A stretch of DNA of 64,000 bases from positions 1,067,001 to 1,131,000 of the forward strand of contig NZ_CP045302.1 of the NCBI RefSeq assembly GCF_009363155.1, in the 5' to 3' direction. Of the stretch, positions 21,987 through 30,545 are shown one piece after another (within the stretch, counting starts at the first letter, position 1; each line of letters opens with the position of its first letter). The position numbers and the translations under genes were made by a program. The DNA is from Azotobacter salinestris (GTDB taxonomy: Bacteria; Pseudomonadota; Gammaproteobacteria; Pseudomonadales; Pseudomonadaceae). The notes beneath the pieces are model-generated. The model was not told the origin of the DNA. It did no database searches and worked only from the letters and a program-made list of their open reading frames with translations.

Positions 21987-22448
21987 ATGACCGTCCAGGT
22001 GCAGAGCGACATGCGCAAATCCATGCTTGCCACGGCGTTGATCGGCATCGGCCTGATGGCCGGCGTGGATGAAATCGTCTTCCACCAGCTGCTCGGCTGG
22101 CATCATTTCTACGATCTGGCCACGCCGCAGATCGCGCTGTTCTCCGACGGCCTGCTGCACTCCGCCGAGCTGATCGTGCTGGTCGCCGGCTTCTTCCTGC
22201 TGCTCGACCTGCGCGGCAGGCAGGCCCTCGCCCCGACCGCCGCCTGGGCCGGCCTCTTCATCGGCCTCGGTGGCTTCCAGCTGTTCGACGGCATCGTCGA
22301 CCACAAGGTGCTGCGGCTGCACCAGATCCGCTACGGCATCGACAACCTGCTGACCTACGACCTCCTCTGGAACGCCTCGGGCGCGGTGCTGCTGCTGATC
22401 GGACTGCTGCTGTCCAGGCGCCTGCGTGCCCGCCCCCGGATGGCCTGA
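21987..22448 (+). CDS. DUF2243 membrane protein
   Basis: Protein of 153 residues with four hydrophobic segments. LIGIGLMAGVDEIVFHQLLGWHHFYD and DGIVDHKVLRLHQIRY are the conserved blocks of DUF2243, rich in histidines near membrane ends. The ATG at 21987 follows GGAGGGAAGGCG. Six bases separate it from the CtaG-like gene; the same pair occurs together in other bacteria, suggesting a joint role linked to metal or haem-copper oxidase assembly, which is inference. Confidence 0.75.
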   Translation: MTVQVQSDMRKSMLATALIGIGLMAGVDEIVFHQLLGWHHFYDLATPQIALFSDGLLHSAELIVLVAGFFLLLDLRGRQALAPTAAWAGLFIGLGGFQLFDGIVDHKVLRLHQIRYGIDNLLTYDLLWNASGAVLLLIGLLLSRRLRARPRMA

Positions 22449-22454
22449 TCGCGC

Positions 22455-23294
22455 ATGGAGCACACCGCCCATGCCCAGCCCCACGCCGGCAGCGCCCTGG
22501 CCTTCCTGCTCCTCGCCCTGCTGCTCGGTGCCTATGCACTGGCCACCCGCCCAGGACGCGCCGGACGGCGCTGGAGCCCCTGGCGCACGCTGAGCTTCGC
22601 CCTCGGCACCGCCCTGCTCGGCCTGGCCCTGGCGCCGCCCTTGGCTGCCTTCGCCCATGCCGACCTGCGCGGGCACATGCTCCAGCACCTGCTGCTGGGC
22701 ATGTTCGCGCCCCTCGCCCTGGTCCTGGGGGCGCCCGGCACCTTGTTGCTGCGCAGCCTGCCGAGGCGGGCTGCGCGCGCGCTGGTGGCCTTCCTGGCCA
22801 CCCGGCCGGTGCGGACGCTGATCCATCCGCTGACGGCGCTGGCGCTGGATATCGGCGGCATGTACCTGCTCTACCTGACGCCCTTGTACGCCTTCAGCAC
22901 CAACGATCCGGCCGTGCACTTCCTGGTGCACCTGCACTTTCTGCTGTCGGGCTACCTGTTCACCTGGTCCATCGCCGGCCCCGATCCCGCGCCGCACCGC
23001 CCGGGTCTGAAGCTGCGCCTCGGCGTGCTGTTTCTCGGCACCGCCCTGCACGCCACCCTCGGCAAGCTCATGTACGCCTATGGGTTTCCGCAGGGCACGG
23101 CGCACGACTTGCGCGAGATCCAGGCCGCCGCGCAGCTCATGTACTATGGCGGAGACGTGGCGGAACTGCTGCTGGCGATCGCCTTCTTCGCGCGCTGGTT
23201 TCGCCGGTCACACGCCGGGCCACTCGGCGCCCTCTCCCCACCGGAAAAAGGAAAGACAGCGGCGCCTGCCGTCACCTGCCGGCCCGACAGATGA
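22455..23294 (+). CDS. CtaG-like cytochrome c oxidase assembly membrane protein
   Basis: Polytopic protein of 279 residues (about seven hydrophobic segments) of the caa3_CtaG family (PF09678). Typical pieces: HADLRGHMLQHLLLGMFAPLALVLGAP, HFLVHLHFLLSGYLFTWSIAGPDPAP, and QLMYYGGDVAELLLA. The N-terminus MEHTAHAQPHAG is histidine-rich. The family is implicated in copper-dependent oxidase assembly. Coupled to the DUF2243 gene. Confidence 0.8.
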   Translation: MEHTAHAQPHAGSALAFLLLALLLGAYALATRPGRAGRRWSPWRTLSFALGTALLGLALAPPLAAFAHADLRGHMLQHLLLGMFAPLALVLGAPGTLLLRSLPRRAARALVAFLATRPVRTLIHPLTALALDIGGMYLLYLTPLYAFSTNDPAVHFLVHLHFLLSGYLFTWSIAGPDPAPHRPGLKLRLGVLFLGTALHATLGKLMYAYGFPQGTAHDLREIQAAAQLMYYGGDVAELLLAIAFFARWFRRSHAGPLGALSPPEKGKTAAPAVTCRPDR

Positions 23295-23315
23295 GTCCGG
23301 GAACACGAAAGCAGA

Positions 23316-23534
23316 TCAGGCCCCGCCTTCCTGCAGACGCTGCAGCTCCCGCCGCACCATGCCGGCGTACTGCGGCGGGCTCAAGGCATACAGCTCCCCC
23401 GCCACCCAGCTCAGCCAGCGCGCGCCGAGGCGCGCGCGTTCGGCCAGCAGCCGCTCGGCCTCGGCCAGCGCCCGCGCCTGATGGGTGCGGTGGTAGTCGG
23501 CGCGGGAAGGCTTGTCGTGGTCGTGGTCGTGCAT
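23316..23534 (-). CDS. Small conserved-looking cytoplasmic protein, unknown
   Basis: Protein of 72 residues starting MHDHDHDKPSRADYHRTHQARALAEAER... in blocks: a His/Asp-rich head that could bind metal, then two amphipathic helices ending RRELQRLQEGGA. I do not recognise it. It sits 37 bases downstream of another unknown gene on the same strand, whose neighbours are convergent or divergent, so the two form their own unit. Confidence 0.5.
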   Translation of the reverse strand: MHDHDHDKPSRADYHRTHQARALAEAERLLAERARLGARWLSWVAGELYALSPPQYAGMVRRELQRLQEGGA

Positions 23535-23571
23535 GGCTTCTCCCGAAAGGTCGACGGCGCGCGGCAGTCGC

Positions 23572-24033
23572 TCAGACCAGTTCCTCGTCGTCGCGGACCA
23601 GCACGCAGCGCCGGCCCTGCTCGTCCTCGCTGCAGTCGTAGACGTAGAACATCGCCACCTCGCCCGTTTCCAGCGTGGCCGCCACGTAGTCGCCGGGCTC
23701 GACCGTGAAGAAGCCGCGCGATGCCGGCGCGGCCTCGCATTCGATCAGGGCGGTGACGAACAGCGCCGGATCGTTCTCGTCGAAGTAGTCGGCGCGCATC
23801 TGCTCGTCCCACTCCGCCGGCGCCTGGAACGGCCCGGTGAACAAGATTTTGGCATCGCCCAGATCCTCCTCCTCGGCCTCCGGGTCGCGCTCGTCCGGCC
23901 GGTAGAGGGTGCAGTCCTGCGCCGCCCCGTCGCCGAGGATCGCCTGCCGCGCCGCCAGCCGCCGCTGCGGGTCCAGCCCGGCGGCCTGGCACATCTGCGT
24001 CCATACCGCATCCGCCTGTTCGTTCTGTTTCAT
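23572..24033 (-). CDS. Acidic protein of unknown function
   Basis: Protein of 153 residues, strongly acidic (DERDPEAEEEDLGD; DYFDENDPALF; EDEQGRR), without signal peptide or membrane helix. Start at 24033 has GGAGA upstream. The part ILFTGPFQAPAEWDEQMRADYFDENDPALFV suggests a compact beta-rich domain. Not recognised. First gene of a two-gene unit with the 72-residue protein; divergent from the nucleoside transporter. Confidence 0.6.
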   Translation of the reverse strand: MKQNEQADAVWTQMCQAAGLDPQRRLAARQAILGDGAAQDCTLYRPDERDPEAEEEDLGDAKILFTGPFQAPAEWDEQMRADYFDENDPALFVTALIECEAAPASRGFFTVEPGDYVAATLETGEVAMFYVYDCSEDEQGRRCVLVRDDEELV

Positions 24034-24222
24034 GGGAATCTCCGTTGTCGTGGGGCTGCCGGCCGTTCGGCCGTGCGCCGTATTGTCCCGCATTCGGGAA
24101 CGGCGGATCAGCCCCGGCATCGCGCTCCGCAACCGAAGTGGGGCGAGCAACCAGGCCCGCACCGCGGATACACTGGCGCCCCCACAGACGACGGGGAGAT
24201 CGATCACCGGGAGAGCGCGCGC

Positions 24223-25485
24223 ATGTTCAGCATATTTCAGGGGCTTTTGGGGCTGGCCGTGATGATCCTGCTGGCCTGGACGATCGGCGAACGGCGTTCG
24301 CGGGTGCGGCCCCGGGTGATCGTCGCCGGGCTTTTGTGCCAGTTCGCGCTGGCGGCCGTGCTGCTGAAGTTTCCCGGCGCCAGCCGTTTGTTCGAGCCCC
24401 TGACCGCGCTGGTGCAGGCCCTGCAACAGGCCACCGCGGCCGGCAGCGCCTTCGTCTTCGGCTTCATCGGCGGCGGCGCGGCGCCCTATGCCGTCACCAG
24501 CCCGTCCAACGGTTTCGTGCTGGCCTTCCAGGCGTTGCCGCTGGTGCTGGTGATCAGCGCCCTGTCGGCGCTGCTGTTTCACTGGCGCATCCTGCCGCTG
24601 GTCGTCAGGGGATTCTCCTGGCTGCTGCAGAAGGCCTTCGGCATCGGCGGCGCCGTGGGCTTTGCCAGCGCCGCCAATGTCTTCGTCGGCATGACCGAGG
24701 CCCCCTTGCTGATTCGCCCCTATCTGGCAGGCATGTCGCGCAGCGAACTGTTCGCCGTGATGGTCACCGGCATGGCCACCATCGCCGGAACCGTGATGGT
24801 GCTCTATGCCACCTTTCTGCAAGGCAGCATTCCCGATCCGGTCCGGCATCTGCTGATCGCCTCGCTGATCAGCGCGCCGGCGGCCCTGCTGATCGCCCAT
24901 GTGATGATTCCGCCCGGACAGGACCCGGCGGAACCGCAAGGCCCGTCCCTGCCGCCGGCGGAGCGGCTCCGCTACCACAGCGCCATGGATGCCGTGACCC
25001 GCGGCACCCTGGACGGCCTGCAGCTCTGGCTCAACATCATCGCCATGCTGCTGGTGCTGGTCGCGCTGGTGCATCTGGTCAACCTGGGCCTGGCCTGGCT
25101 GCCGGCGGTTGCCGGCGCGCCGCTGACCCTGGAGCGCCTGCTCGGCTGGGCAATGGCCCCCATCGTCTGGCTGACCGGCATTCCCTGGGCCGAGGCCATG
25201 ACCGCCGGGGCGCTGATGGGCGTCAAGACGGTGCTGAACGAGTTCATCGCCTATATCCAGCTCGCCGGCCTGCCGGAAGGCGCGCTGAGCGAACGCAGCC
25301 GCCTGATCATGACCTACTCGCTGTGCGGATTTTCCAACATCGGCAGCCTGGGCATCCTGATCGGCGGCCTGGGCGCGCTGGCGCCGGAACGCCGCGGCGA
25401 AATCGTCGAACTCGGGCTGCGCGCCCTCTATGCCGGCACCCTGGCGACCCTGATGACGGGGGCGGTGGTCGGGCTGATTGTCTGA
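24223..25485 (+). CDS. Concentrative nucleoside transporter (CNT/NupC family)
   Basis: Membrane protein of 420 residues. The CNT domains are visible in order: N-terminal gate LLGLAVMILLAWTIGERR, FVFGFIGGGAAPYAVTSPSNGFVLAFQALPLVL, GFASAANVFVGMTEAPLLIRPYL (substrate-site region), and the C-terminal EAMTAGALMGVKTVLNEFIAYIQL and YSLCGFSNIGSLGILIGGLG. It should take up nucleosides with H+ or Na+ across the inner membrane. GGGAG precedes the ATG. Stands alone. Confidence 0.88.
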   Translation: MFSIFQGLLGLAVMILLAWTIGERRSRVRPRVIVAGLLCQFALAAVLLKFPGASRLFEPLTALVQALQQATAAGSAFVFGFIGGGAAPYAVTSPSNGFVLAFQALPLVLVISALSALLFHWRILPLVVRGFSWLLQKAFGIGGAVGFASAANVFVGMTEAPLLIRPYLAGMSRSELFAVMVTGMATIAGTVMVLYATFLQGSIPDPVRHLLIASLISAPAALLIAHVMIPPGQDPAEPQGPSLPPAERLRYHSAMDAVTRGTLDGLQLWLNIIAMLLVLVALVHLVNLGLAWLPAVAGAPLTLERLLGWAMAPIVWLTGIPWAEAMTAGALMGVKTVLNEFIAYIQLAGLPEGALSERSRLIMTYSLCGFSNIGSLGILIGGLGALAPERRGEIVELGLRALYAGTLATLMTGAVVGLIV

Positions 25486-25690
25486 GGGTTTCCAGGCGCC
25501 TGCGCGGCCCCCCAGGCCAGCGACACACCCGACCGCCACGCTGCGCCACACGTCGGGAGACAGGACGGGCGTCACAGAATAGCCATACTTGTCCTGAAAT
25601 TCCGCTGGAACGCGGGGTCCTTCCCAAAGCACGACTCTCTTCATCTGGCCGGGAGCAGCCGGATCCAAGGGGGCCAGGAGATTTCCGCGA

Positions 25691-26782
25691 TTGAAGATTG
25701 CGCAGATCGTCCCGCTCTACGAGGCCGTACCGCCACACCTGTACGGCGGTACCGAACGGGTGGTCGCGCACCTGACCGAGGCACTGATCGAGCTGGGGCA
25801 CGAGGTGACCCTGTTCGCCTCGGCCGACTCGCGCACCCGTGCCCGGCTGGTGGCGATGCGCAAGCAGGCGCTGCGGCTGGACCCCGCGCCGCTCAAGTCG
25901 GACCTGGCGAGCCACCTCGTCCTGCTGCAGGAAGTCCGGCGCCATGCCGACGAGTTCGACGTCCTGCACTTTCACACCGACCTGCTGCATTTCCCGTTCT
26001 TCGAGGACATGGCCGGGCGGACGCTGACCACGGTGCACGGGCGGCTCGACATGAAGGACCTGTCCGAGGCCTACCGGCGCTGGAACGCCTTCCCGCTCGC
26101 CTCGATCTCCGAGGACCAGCGCAAGCCCCTGCCCTTCGCGCACTGGCACGGGACGGTCCATCACGGCGTCGACGACGAACGCTTTCACTACCACGACCAG
26201 CATGACGCCCCCGGCGACGGCTACCTCGCCTTCCTCGGGCGCATGTCGCCGGAAAAGCGGCCCGACCGCGCCATCGCCATCGCAATACGCGCCGGCATGC
26301 ACCTGAAGATGGCTGCCAAGGTCGATGCGGCGGATCGCGAATACTTCGAGCGGAGCATCCGTCCGTTGCTGGACCATCCGCTGATCGAATTCCTCGGCGA
26401 AATCAGCGACGCCGACAAGGTGGAGCTCCTCGGCAATGCGAGTGCGCTGCTGTTCCCCATCGACTGGCCGGAGCCCTTCGGGCTGGTGATGATCGAGGCG
26501 ATGGCCTGCGGCACGCCGGTCGTCGCCTGGCGCTGCGGGTCCGTGCCGGAAGTGATCGAACAGGGCGTGACCGGGCTCATCGTCGACAGCGACGAGCAGG
26601 CCGTGGCGGCGGTCCACGAAGCGCTGAGCCTCGACCGGCGGCGTGTGCGCGCCGCCTTCGAGCGGCGCTTCTCGTCGAAGATCATGGCGAGCGCCTATGT
26701 CGATCTCTACCGGCGGCTGCCCGCCCTCGCCAAGCACGGCCTGGCATCCGCCCCTCCCCCGCAAGGAGGCTCGAACCCATGA
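25691..26782 (+). CDS. GT4-family glycosyltransferase
   Basis: Protein of 363 residues beginning at a TTG with AGGAGA upstream. GT-B fold: N-terminal VPPHLYGGTERVVAHLTEAL (acceptor-side glycine motif), C-terminal nucleotide-sugar domain with LGRMSPEKRPDRAI and EPFGLVMIEAMACGTPVVAWRCGSVPEVI (E-x7-E motif, about residues 258-266). The 3' end overlaps the amylo-alpha-1,6-glucosidase gene by four bases (ATGA), so the enzymes are made together. Role could be synthesis of a storage or compatible glucan; the donor is not evident. Confidence 0.85.
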   Translation: MKIAQIVPLYEAVPPHLYGGTERVVAHLTEALIELGHEVTLFASADSRTRARLVAMRKQALRLDPAPLKSDLASHLVLLQEVRRHADEFDVLHFHTDLLHFPFFEDMAGRTLTTVHGRLDMKDLSEAYRRWNAFPLASISEDQRKPLPFAHWHGTVHHGVDDERFHYHDQHDAPGDGYLAFLGRMSPEKRPDRAIAIAIRAGMHLKMAAKVDAADREYFERSIRPLLDHPLIEFLGEISDADKVELLGNASALLFPIDWPEPFGLVMIEAMACGTPVVAWRCGSVPEVIEQGVTGLIVDSDEQAVAAVHEALSLDRRRVRAAFERRFSSKIMASAYVDLYRRLPALAKHGLASAPPPQGGSNP

Positions 26783-28944
26783 CCCAGGGGATGACCCGGG
26801 AGCCGGCGCTCGCCGAGCTCGATATCGAGGAGGTGCTCGAGCGCACCCCGCAACGCCTGCTCGTGCTCAAGGAGGGCGACACCTTCCTGGTGGCCGACAT
26901 TTATGGCGACGTGACCGGAGACGCCGACGGGCTCTTCCATGACGACACCCGGATCCTGTCGATCTTCCGCCTGCGCTTCGCCGGCCAGAAGCCCTCGCTG
27001 CTGTCGGGCATGGTGAGCCAGGACAACGTGTTCTTCACCGCCCACATGACCAATCATCCGCTGTCGCCGCTGGAAAGCTCGGCCACCCCCAAGGGCGTCA
27101 TCCACATCGAGCGCAAGCGCTTCCTCTGGGACGGGCGGATCTTCGAGCGCATCTGTCTGTTCAACTATGGCGATCAGCCGATGCAGGCGCCGCTGACGCT
27201 GCAGTTCACGGCCGATTTCCACGACATGTTCGAGGTGCGCGGCGAGACGCGCCCGAAGCGCGGCCAACTGCATCCGGCGCAGGTCGGCGACCGCACCGTG
27301 CAATTGAGCTACACCGGGCTGGATCAGCGGCGGCGCGGCGTCCGTATCGAGTTCTCGGAGGCGCCCGGACAGCTGGACGAGGGCTGCGCCGAATTCCTGG
27401 TCGACATCCGCGAACACGCCTGCTGGACGCTGCATGTGGAGATCGGCACCGGGCCGGCGGCGGTCCCCGACAGCACCCGCTACCGGGCGGCGGCGGCCGC
27501 GGCGCGGCGCAGCATGCGCGCCCGCCAGCGCCGCGGCGCGCGCCTGCAGTCGTCGGCGCGCCTGTTCCAGGGCTGGCTGGACAAGTCGCGGTCCGACCTG
27601 GCGCTGCTGACCACCGAGCTGCCGACCGGCCCCTATCCCTATGCGGGCATTCCCTGGTTCTCGACCCCCTTCGGCCGCGACGCCATCATCACCGCCCTGC
27701 AGACCCTGTGGCTCGACCCGGCCCTGGCGCAGGGCGTGCTGGCCTTCCTGGCCCGCCATCAGGCCAGCCAGACCTCGACCTTCCGCGACTCCGAGCCGGG
27801 CAAGATCATGCACGAGATGCGCAAGGGCGAGATGGCCGCGGTCAACGAGCTGCCCTTCGCCCAGTACTACGGCGGCGTCGACACCACGCCGCTGTTCGTC
27901 GTGCTGGCCGGGGCCTATGCCGAGCGGATGGGCGACGTCCAGGCGGTCGATCCCATCTGGCCGGCCCTGGAGGCCGCCGCCCAGTGGATAGAGCGCAGCG
28001 CCGCCAGCACCGCCAACGGCTTCCTCAGCTATGCGCGCGGCGAGACCAGCGGCCTGGCCAACCAGGGCTGGAAGGACAGCCACGACTCGGTGTTCCACCA
28101 GAACGGCACCACCCCGGAAGGACCGATCGCCCTCATCGAGGTGCAGGGCTATGCCTACCGGGCCTATCTGAGCATGGCCGAACTCGCCGCCTGGCGCGGC
28201 GCCGCCGAGGCGGCCGAGCACTGGCGGCAGCGCGCGCAGGAACTGCGCACCGCGGTCGAGCGGCATTTCTGGCAGGACGACCTGCGCTTCTACGCGCTCG
28301 CCCTGGACGGAACGGGCCGGCCCTGCCGGGTGCGCGCCTCCAATGTCGGCCATCTGCTGTACATGGGCCTGCCGACTCCGGAGCGCGGGCAGGCGCTGGT
28401 GCGCCAGCTGCTGTCGCGCGCCTTCAACTCCGGCTGGGGCATCCGCACCCTGCCGCCCGAGGCGGTACGCTTCAATCCCATGTCGTACCACAACGGCTCG
28501 GTCTGGCCGCACGACGTCGTCCTGGGCGCCGCCGGCATGGCGCGCTACGGGGAGCGCGAGGGCATCGTGCATCTGATGAGCGGCCTGTTCGAGGCCGCCA
28601 CGCAGTTCGGCATGCGCCTGCCGGAACTGTTCTGCGGCTTCGAGCGCATCTCCGGCGAGGCGCCGATCGCCTACCCGGTCGCCTGTCTGCCGCAGGCCTG
28701 GGCCGCCGGCTCGGTATTCATGCTGCTGCAGGCCTGCCTCGGCCTGCGCATCGATACCCGCCGCCAGACCATCGAGGTGGAGCAGCCGCGCCTGCCGATC
28801 GAAATCGACCGCCTGCAGGTCCGCCACCTGCACATCGGCAAGCAGAGCGTCGACCTGAACTTCCAGCGGCTGGGTCCGCGCGTGGTGGCCTTCATCGAAC
28901 AGCAGCACGGCCCGCAGCCGGTGCGGCTGTCGGTGCAGTTCTGA
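26779..28944 (+). CDS. Amylo-alpha-1,6-glucosidase/GDE-like glycoside hydrolase
   Basis: Protein of 721 residues. N-terminal domain of glycogen-debranching-N type (about 20-230; DGLFHDDTRILSIFRLRF) and a C-terminal (alpha/alpha)6 barrel (about 290-700) with GIPWFSTPFGRDAIITALQTLWLDP, NQGWKDSHDSVFHQNG and FNPMSYHNGSVWPHD, carrying the acidic residues expected for an inverting glucosidase. Overlaps the upstream glycosyltransferase by four bases. Many alphaproteobacterial and pseudomonad genomes pair these two activities; the substrate is uncertain (glycogen-like glucan, trehalose- or glucosylglycerate-related oligosaccharides). Confidence 0.85.
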   Translation: MTQGMTREPALAELDIEEVLERTPQRLLVLKEGDTFLVADIYGDVTGDADGLFHDDTRILSIFRLRFAGQKPSLLSGMVSQDNVFFTAHMTNHPLSPLESSATPKGVIHIERKRFLWDGRIFERICLFNYGDQPMQAPLTLQFTADFHDMFEVRGETRPKRGQLHPAQVGDRTVQLSYTGLDQRRRGVRIEFSEAPGQLDEGCAEFLVDIREHACWTLHVEIGTGPAAVPDSTRYRAAAAAARRSMRARQRRGARLQSSARLFQGWLDKSRSDLALLTTELPTGPYPYAGIPWFSTPFGRDAIITALQTLWLDPALAQGVLAFLARHQASQTSTFRDSEPGKIMHEMRKGEMAAVNELPFAQYYGGVDTTPLFVVLAGAYAERMGDVQAVDPIWPALEAAAQWIERSAASTANGFLSYARGETSGLANQGWKDSHDSVFHQNGTTPEGPIALIEVQGYAYRAYLSMAELAAWRGAAEAAEHWRQRAQELRTAVERHFWQDDLRFYALALDGTGRPCRVRASNVGHLLYMGLPTPERGQALVRQLLSRAFNSGWGIRTLPPEAVRFNPMSYHNGSVWPHDVVLGAAGMARYGEREGIVHLMSGLFEAATQFGMRLPELFCGFERISGEAPIAYPVACLPQAWAAGSVFMLLQACLGLRIDTRRQTIEVEQPRLPIEIDRLQVRHLHIGKQSVDLNFQRLGPRVVAFIEQQHGPQPVRLSVQF

Positions 28945-28994
28945 GGAGGCGGGACCTTTGGGGGGACGTGGCCCCGCCCCCCTCACCCCGGAGA

Positions 28995-29023
28995 CGAAAA
29001 AGGCCCGCTTGGCTGCGGGCCTC
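28995..29023 (-). terminator. Terminator beside a tRNA 3'-end fragment
   Basis: On the minus strand AGGCCCGC-AGCCAA-GCGGGCCT followed by TTTTCG. It closely resembles the terminator behind tRNA-Thr at 40589-40612 in sequence and distance from the tRNA end. It could also stop plus-strand transcription from the hydrolase. Confidence 0.65.
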
Positions 29024-29031
29024 GATCCGAC

Positions 29032-29054
29032 TGGCGCGGCAGCGGGAATCGAAC
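29032..29054 (-). other. tRNA 3'-end-like fragment (T-loop to CCA)
   Basis: Minus strand GTTCGATTCCCGCTGCCGCGCCA: a T-loop (TTCGATT), the 3' T-stem half, an acceptor-like strand and CCA. The 5' T-stem half does not pair and no tRNA body follows, so only the part downstream of the T-loop is present. A minus-strand terminator comes right after, as behind a real tRNA. Looks like an attachment-site remnant or a truncated tRNA gene. Confidence 0.45.
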
Positions 29055-29765
29055 GACACCGGCCAAGGCCGCACGAATACTGATCGGGCGGCCGCAGGTG
29101 GCGCTGCGTGTGGGTTGGCCTCGCTGGCGGTCTGGTCGGCATGGTGTGCCGGCGACGTGTCGTCAGTTGGGCCATGATCCCTGCCAATCGCGACGGCCAG
29201 CTTCGGTGGGGTCAGCAGATATTCGGAAAAAGCGGGAAGGTGTGCCCAGTGAGACGATCTGGGCTCGGTGCCAAGTGCTGAAGCGATGACAGCCCGCCCT
29301 CGCGCTCGACCAGCTCAGGCCCATGGATACGGGATCCGGTTACCCGGCCCTGGCCTCCCAGATCACACCGGCAATGGCTACCACCGACAACAGTGCCCAA
29401 AACTCAAGCTCCACGTCCATCGCAGACCTCCCGCAACACTACTGAGCGATCACCATTACCTTGTACACCGAAGATTCAGATAACGGAACCAAGATTGATA
29501 AATCGATTCAGCAATGCTGATAGAAGGTGGCTCGAGCCGAGGGGTCCGGGATTTGCCCTATACGGCCGAGCCGACGAATGCCGGTGCGAGCTTTGCGGAA
29601 AGGGAAAAAAGCGGGGCACGCCGTCTCCATGGCGATGTGCCCGGACTTTCCGCCCACCTTGCATGGGGTGTTTCGCCGATCGGCCAGCAACCTGACAGCA
29701 AAGCCCCCTGCGGAGAAATAGGTGCATCGCTGCGAGAGATGCTGGAACACTTTTCATCGGCGCAA
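29055..29765. other. Non-coding edge of the accessory island
   Basis: About 700 bases with no coding sequence I can support; open frames on both strands are short and mutually contradictory. Composition is less GC-rich than neighbouring genes, fitting decayed mobile DNA. No integrase remnant recognised. Confidence 0.4.
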
Positions 29766-29909
29766 ACAAAAACGGCGAGGGGTTAGCCTCGCCGCTTCGT
29801 AATCACCACATCCCTGGGGCTCATCATCCTGATGAAGTAGCCGCTATCCTGCGACTTTCCTTGGCCGCCATCCTTGGTCAGCCTGCGTCGATCCTTCGAC
29901 GTCTTTGTG
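29766..29909 (-). ncRNA. Rsm-type (RsmZ-like) regulatory small RNA
   Basis: Predicted RNA of about 145 nt that should titrate RsmA/CsrA. The minus strand carries a series of GGA motifs shown in hairpin loops: GTCGA-AGGA-TCGAC (29887-29900), CCA-AGGA-TGG (29868-29877), CGC-AGGATA-GCG (29842-29853) and TCATC-AGGAT-GATGA (29821-29835), plus CCAAGGAAAG and CCAGGGATG. It ends with the terminator CGGCGAGG/CCTCGCCG (29773-29794) and a T-rich run. A GacA box and a -10-like TAGAGT (29916-29921) are upstream, placing the start near 29909. Shared segments with the RNA body at 52.95-53.08 kb support one family. Confidence 0.8.
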
Positions 29910-29965
29910 GGATTCACTCTACCGGGGCAGCCGGCCTGGATAAATTGGGAAAGCTCTCGATCTTT

Positions 29966-29983
29966 TGTAGGCCATGACTTACA
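29966..29983 (-). promoter_or_regulatory. GacA box of the Rsm-type RNA
   Basis: Minus strand TGTAAGTCATGGCCTACA, matching the Gac upstream activating sequence TGTAAG-N6-CTTACA in 11 of 12 defined bases. Its centre is about 65 bases before the predicted RNA start, the usual position for rsmX/Y/Z promoters. Confidence 0.8.
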
Positions 29984-30251
29984 GGGAGAAAGGCGCCTGA
30001 TGTTTAGGCGCTTGAGATCCGTGGCCCCTCGCACGCAGGCCGGCAGCGCGCAGGGTTTTCCCGGCGATCTTCATGCGGTGCACGATGCTGGCGAGCATCG
30101 CGGCCTCGATGGGCTCTTGTTCGTGAACCTGCAGCTCCAGGGCTGCGCGCAGCGCTTGGAAAGGCGTATCAGGCCGCTGATGCGCGATCTGGCTCTTGAG
30201 ATGCGGAAAGCGGAAAAGGCTTGGCACGAACAGCTGGAATGACCCTGCAGG

Positions 30252-30545
30252 TTATCCCTCCTTTGACGAAGCCTTGAGCGCCCCATGGCGCGTGGGAGTG
30301 ATCAGCTCCAGAAGGGTTTCCCTCTGCCCGGCCGTCCTGACGACCTGACAGAGGTCCCCCTGACCGACTGTGGTGTGCTTGCCGACATGCTCCGCCAGGT
30401 AGGTTTGCGATTTGCACGACACTCCATTGCGGCTGCACACCAGGCAAGCGAAGGACTCGGCCTCCGACTCATCCTGAGCTTGGGCAAGATGCGGTCGTTT
30501 GGGGATATTGAGCGCCTCGTCTGCTCCAGGATGCCCGAGAAAGGA
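30252..30545 (-). other. Open frame continuing behind the HsdR remnant, zinc-finger-like
   Basis: Directly after the stop of the HsdR C-terminal fragment the same frame stays open for about 97 codons. The product includes a candidate C2H2-like motif: CLVC followed after 15 residues by HVGKH, with a further Cys in between. There is no ATG; a GTG lies between the two first cysteines. A third open segment in the same frame follows to 29979 (FPHLKSQIAHQRPDTPFQALRAALE in part). They may be small island genes with unusual starts or decayed parts of one. Not recognised. Confidence 0.3.
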
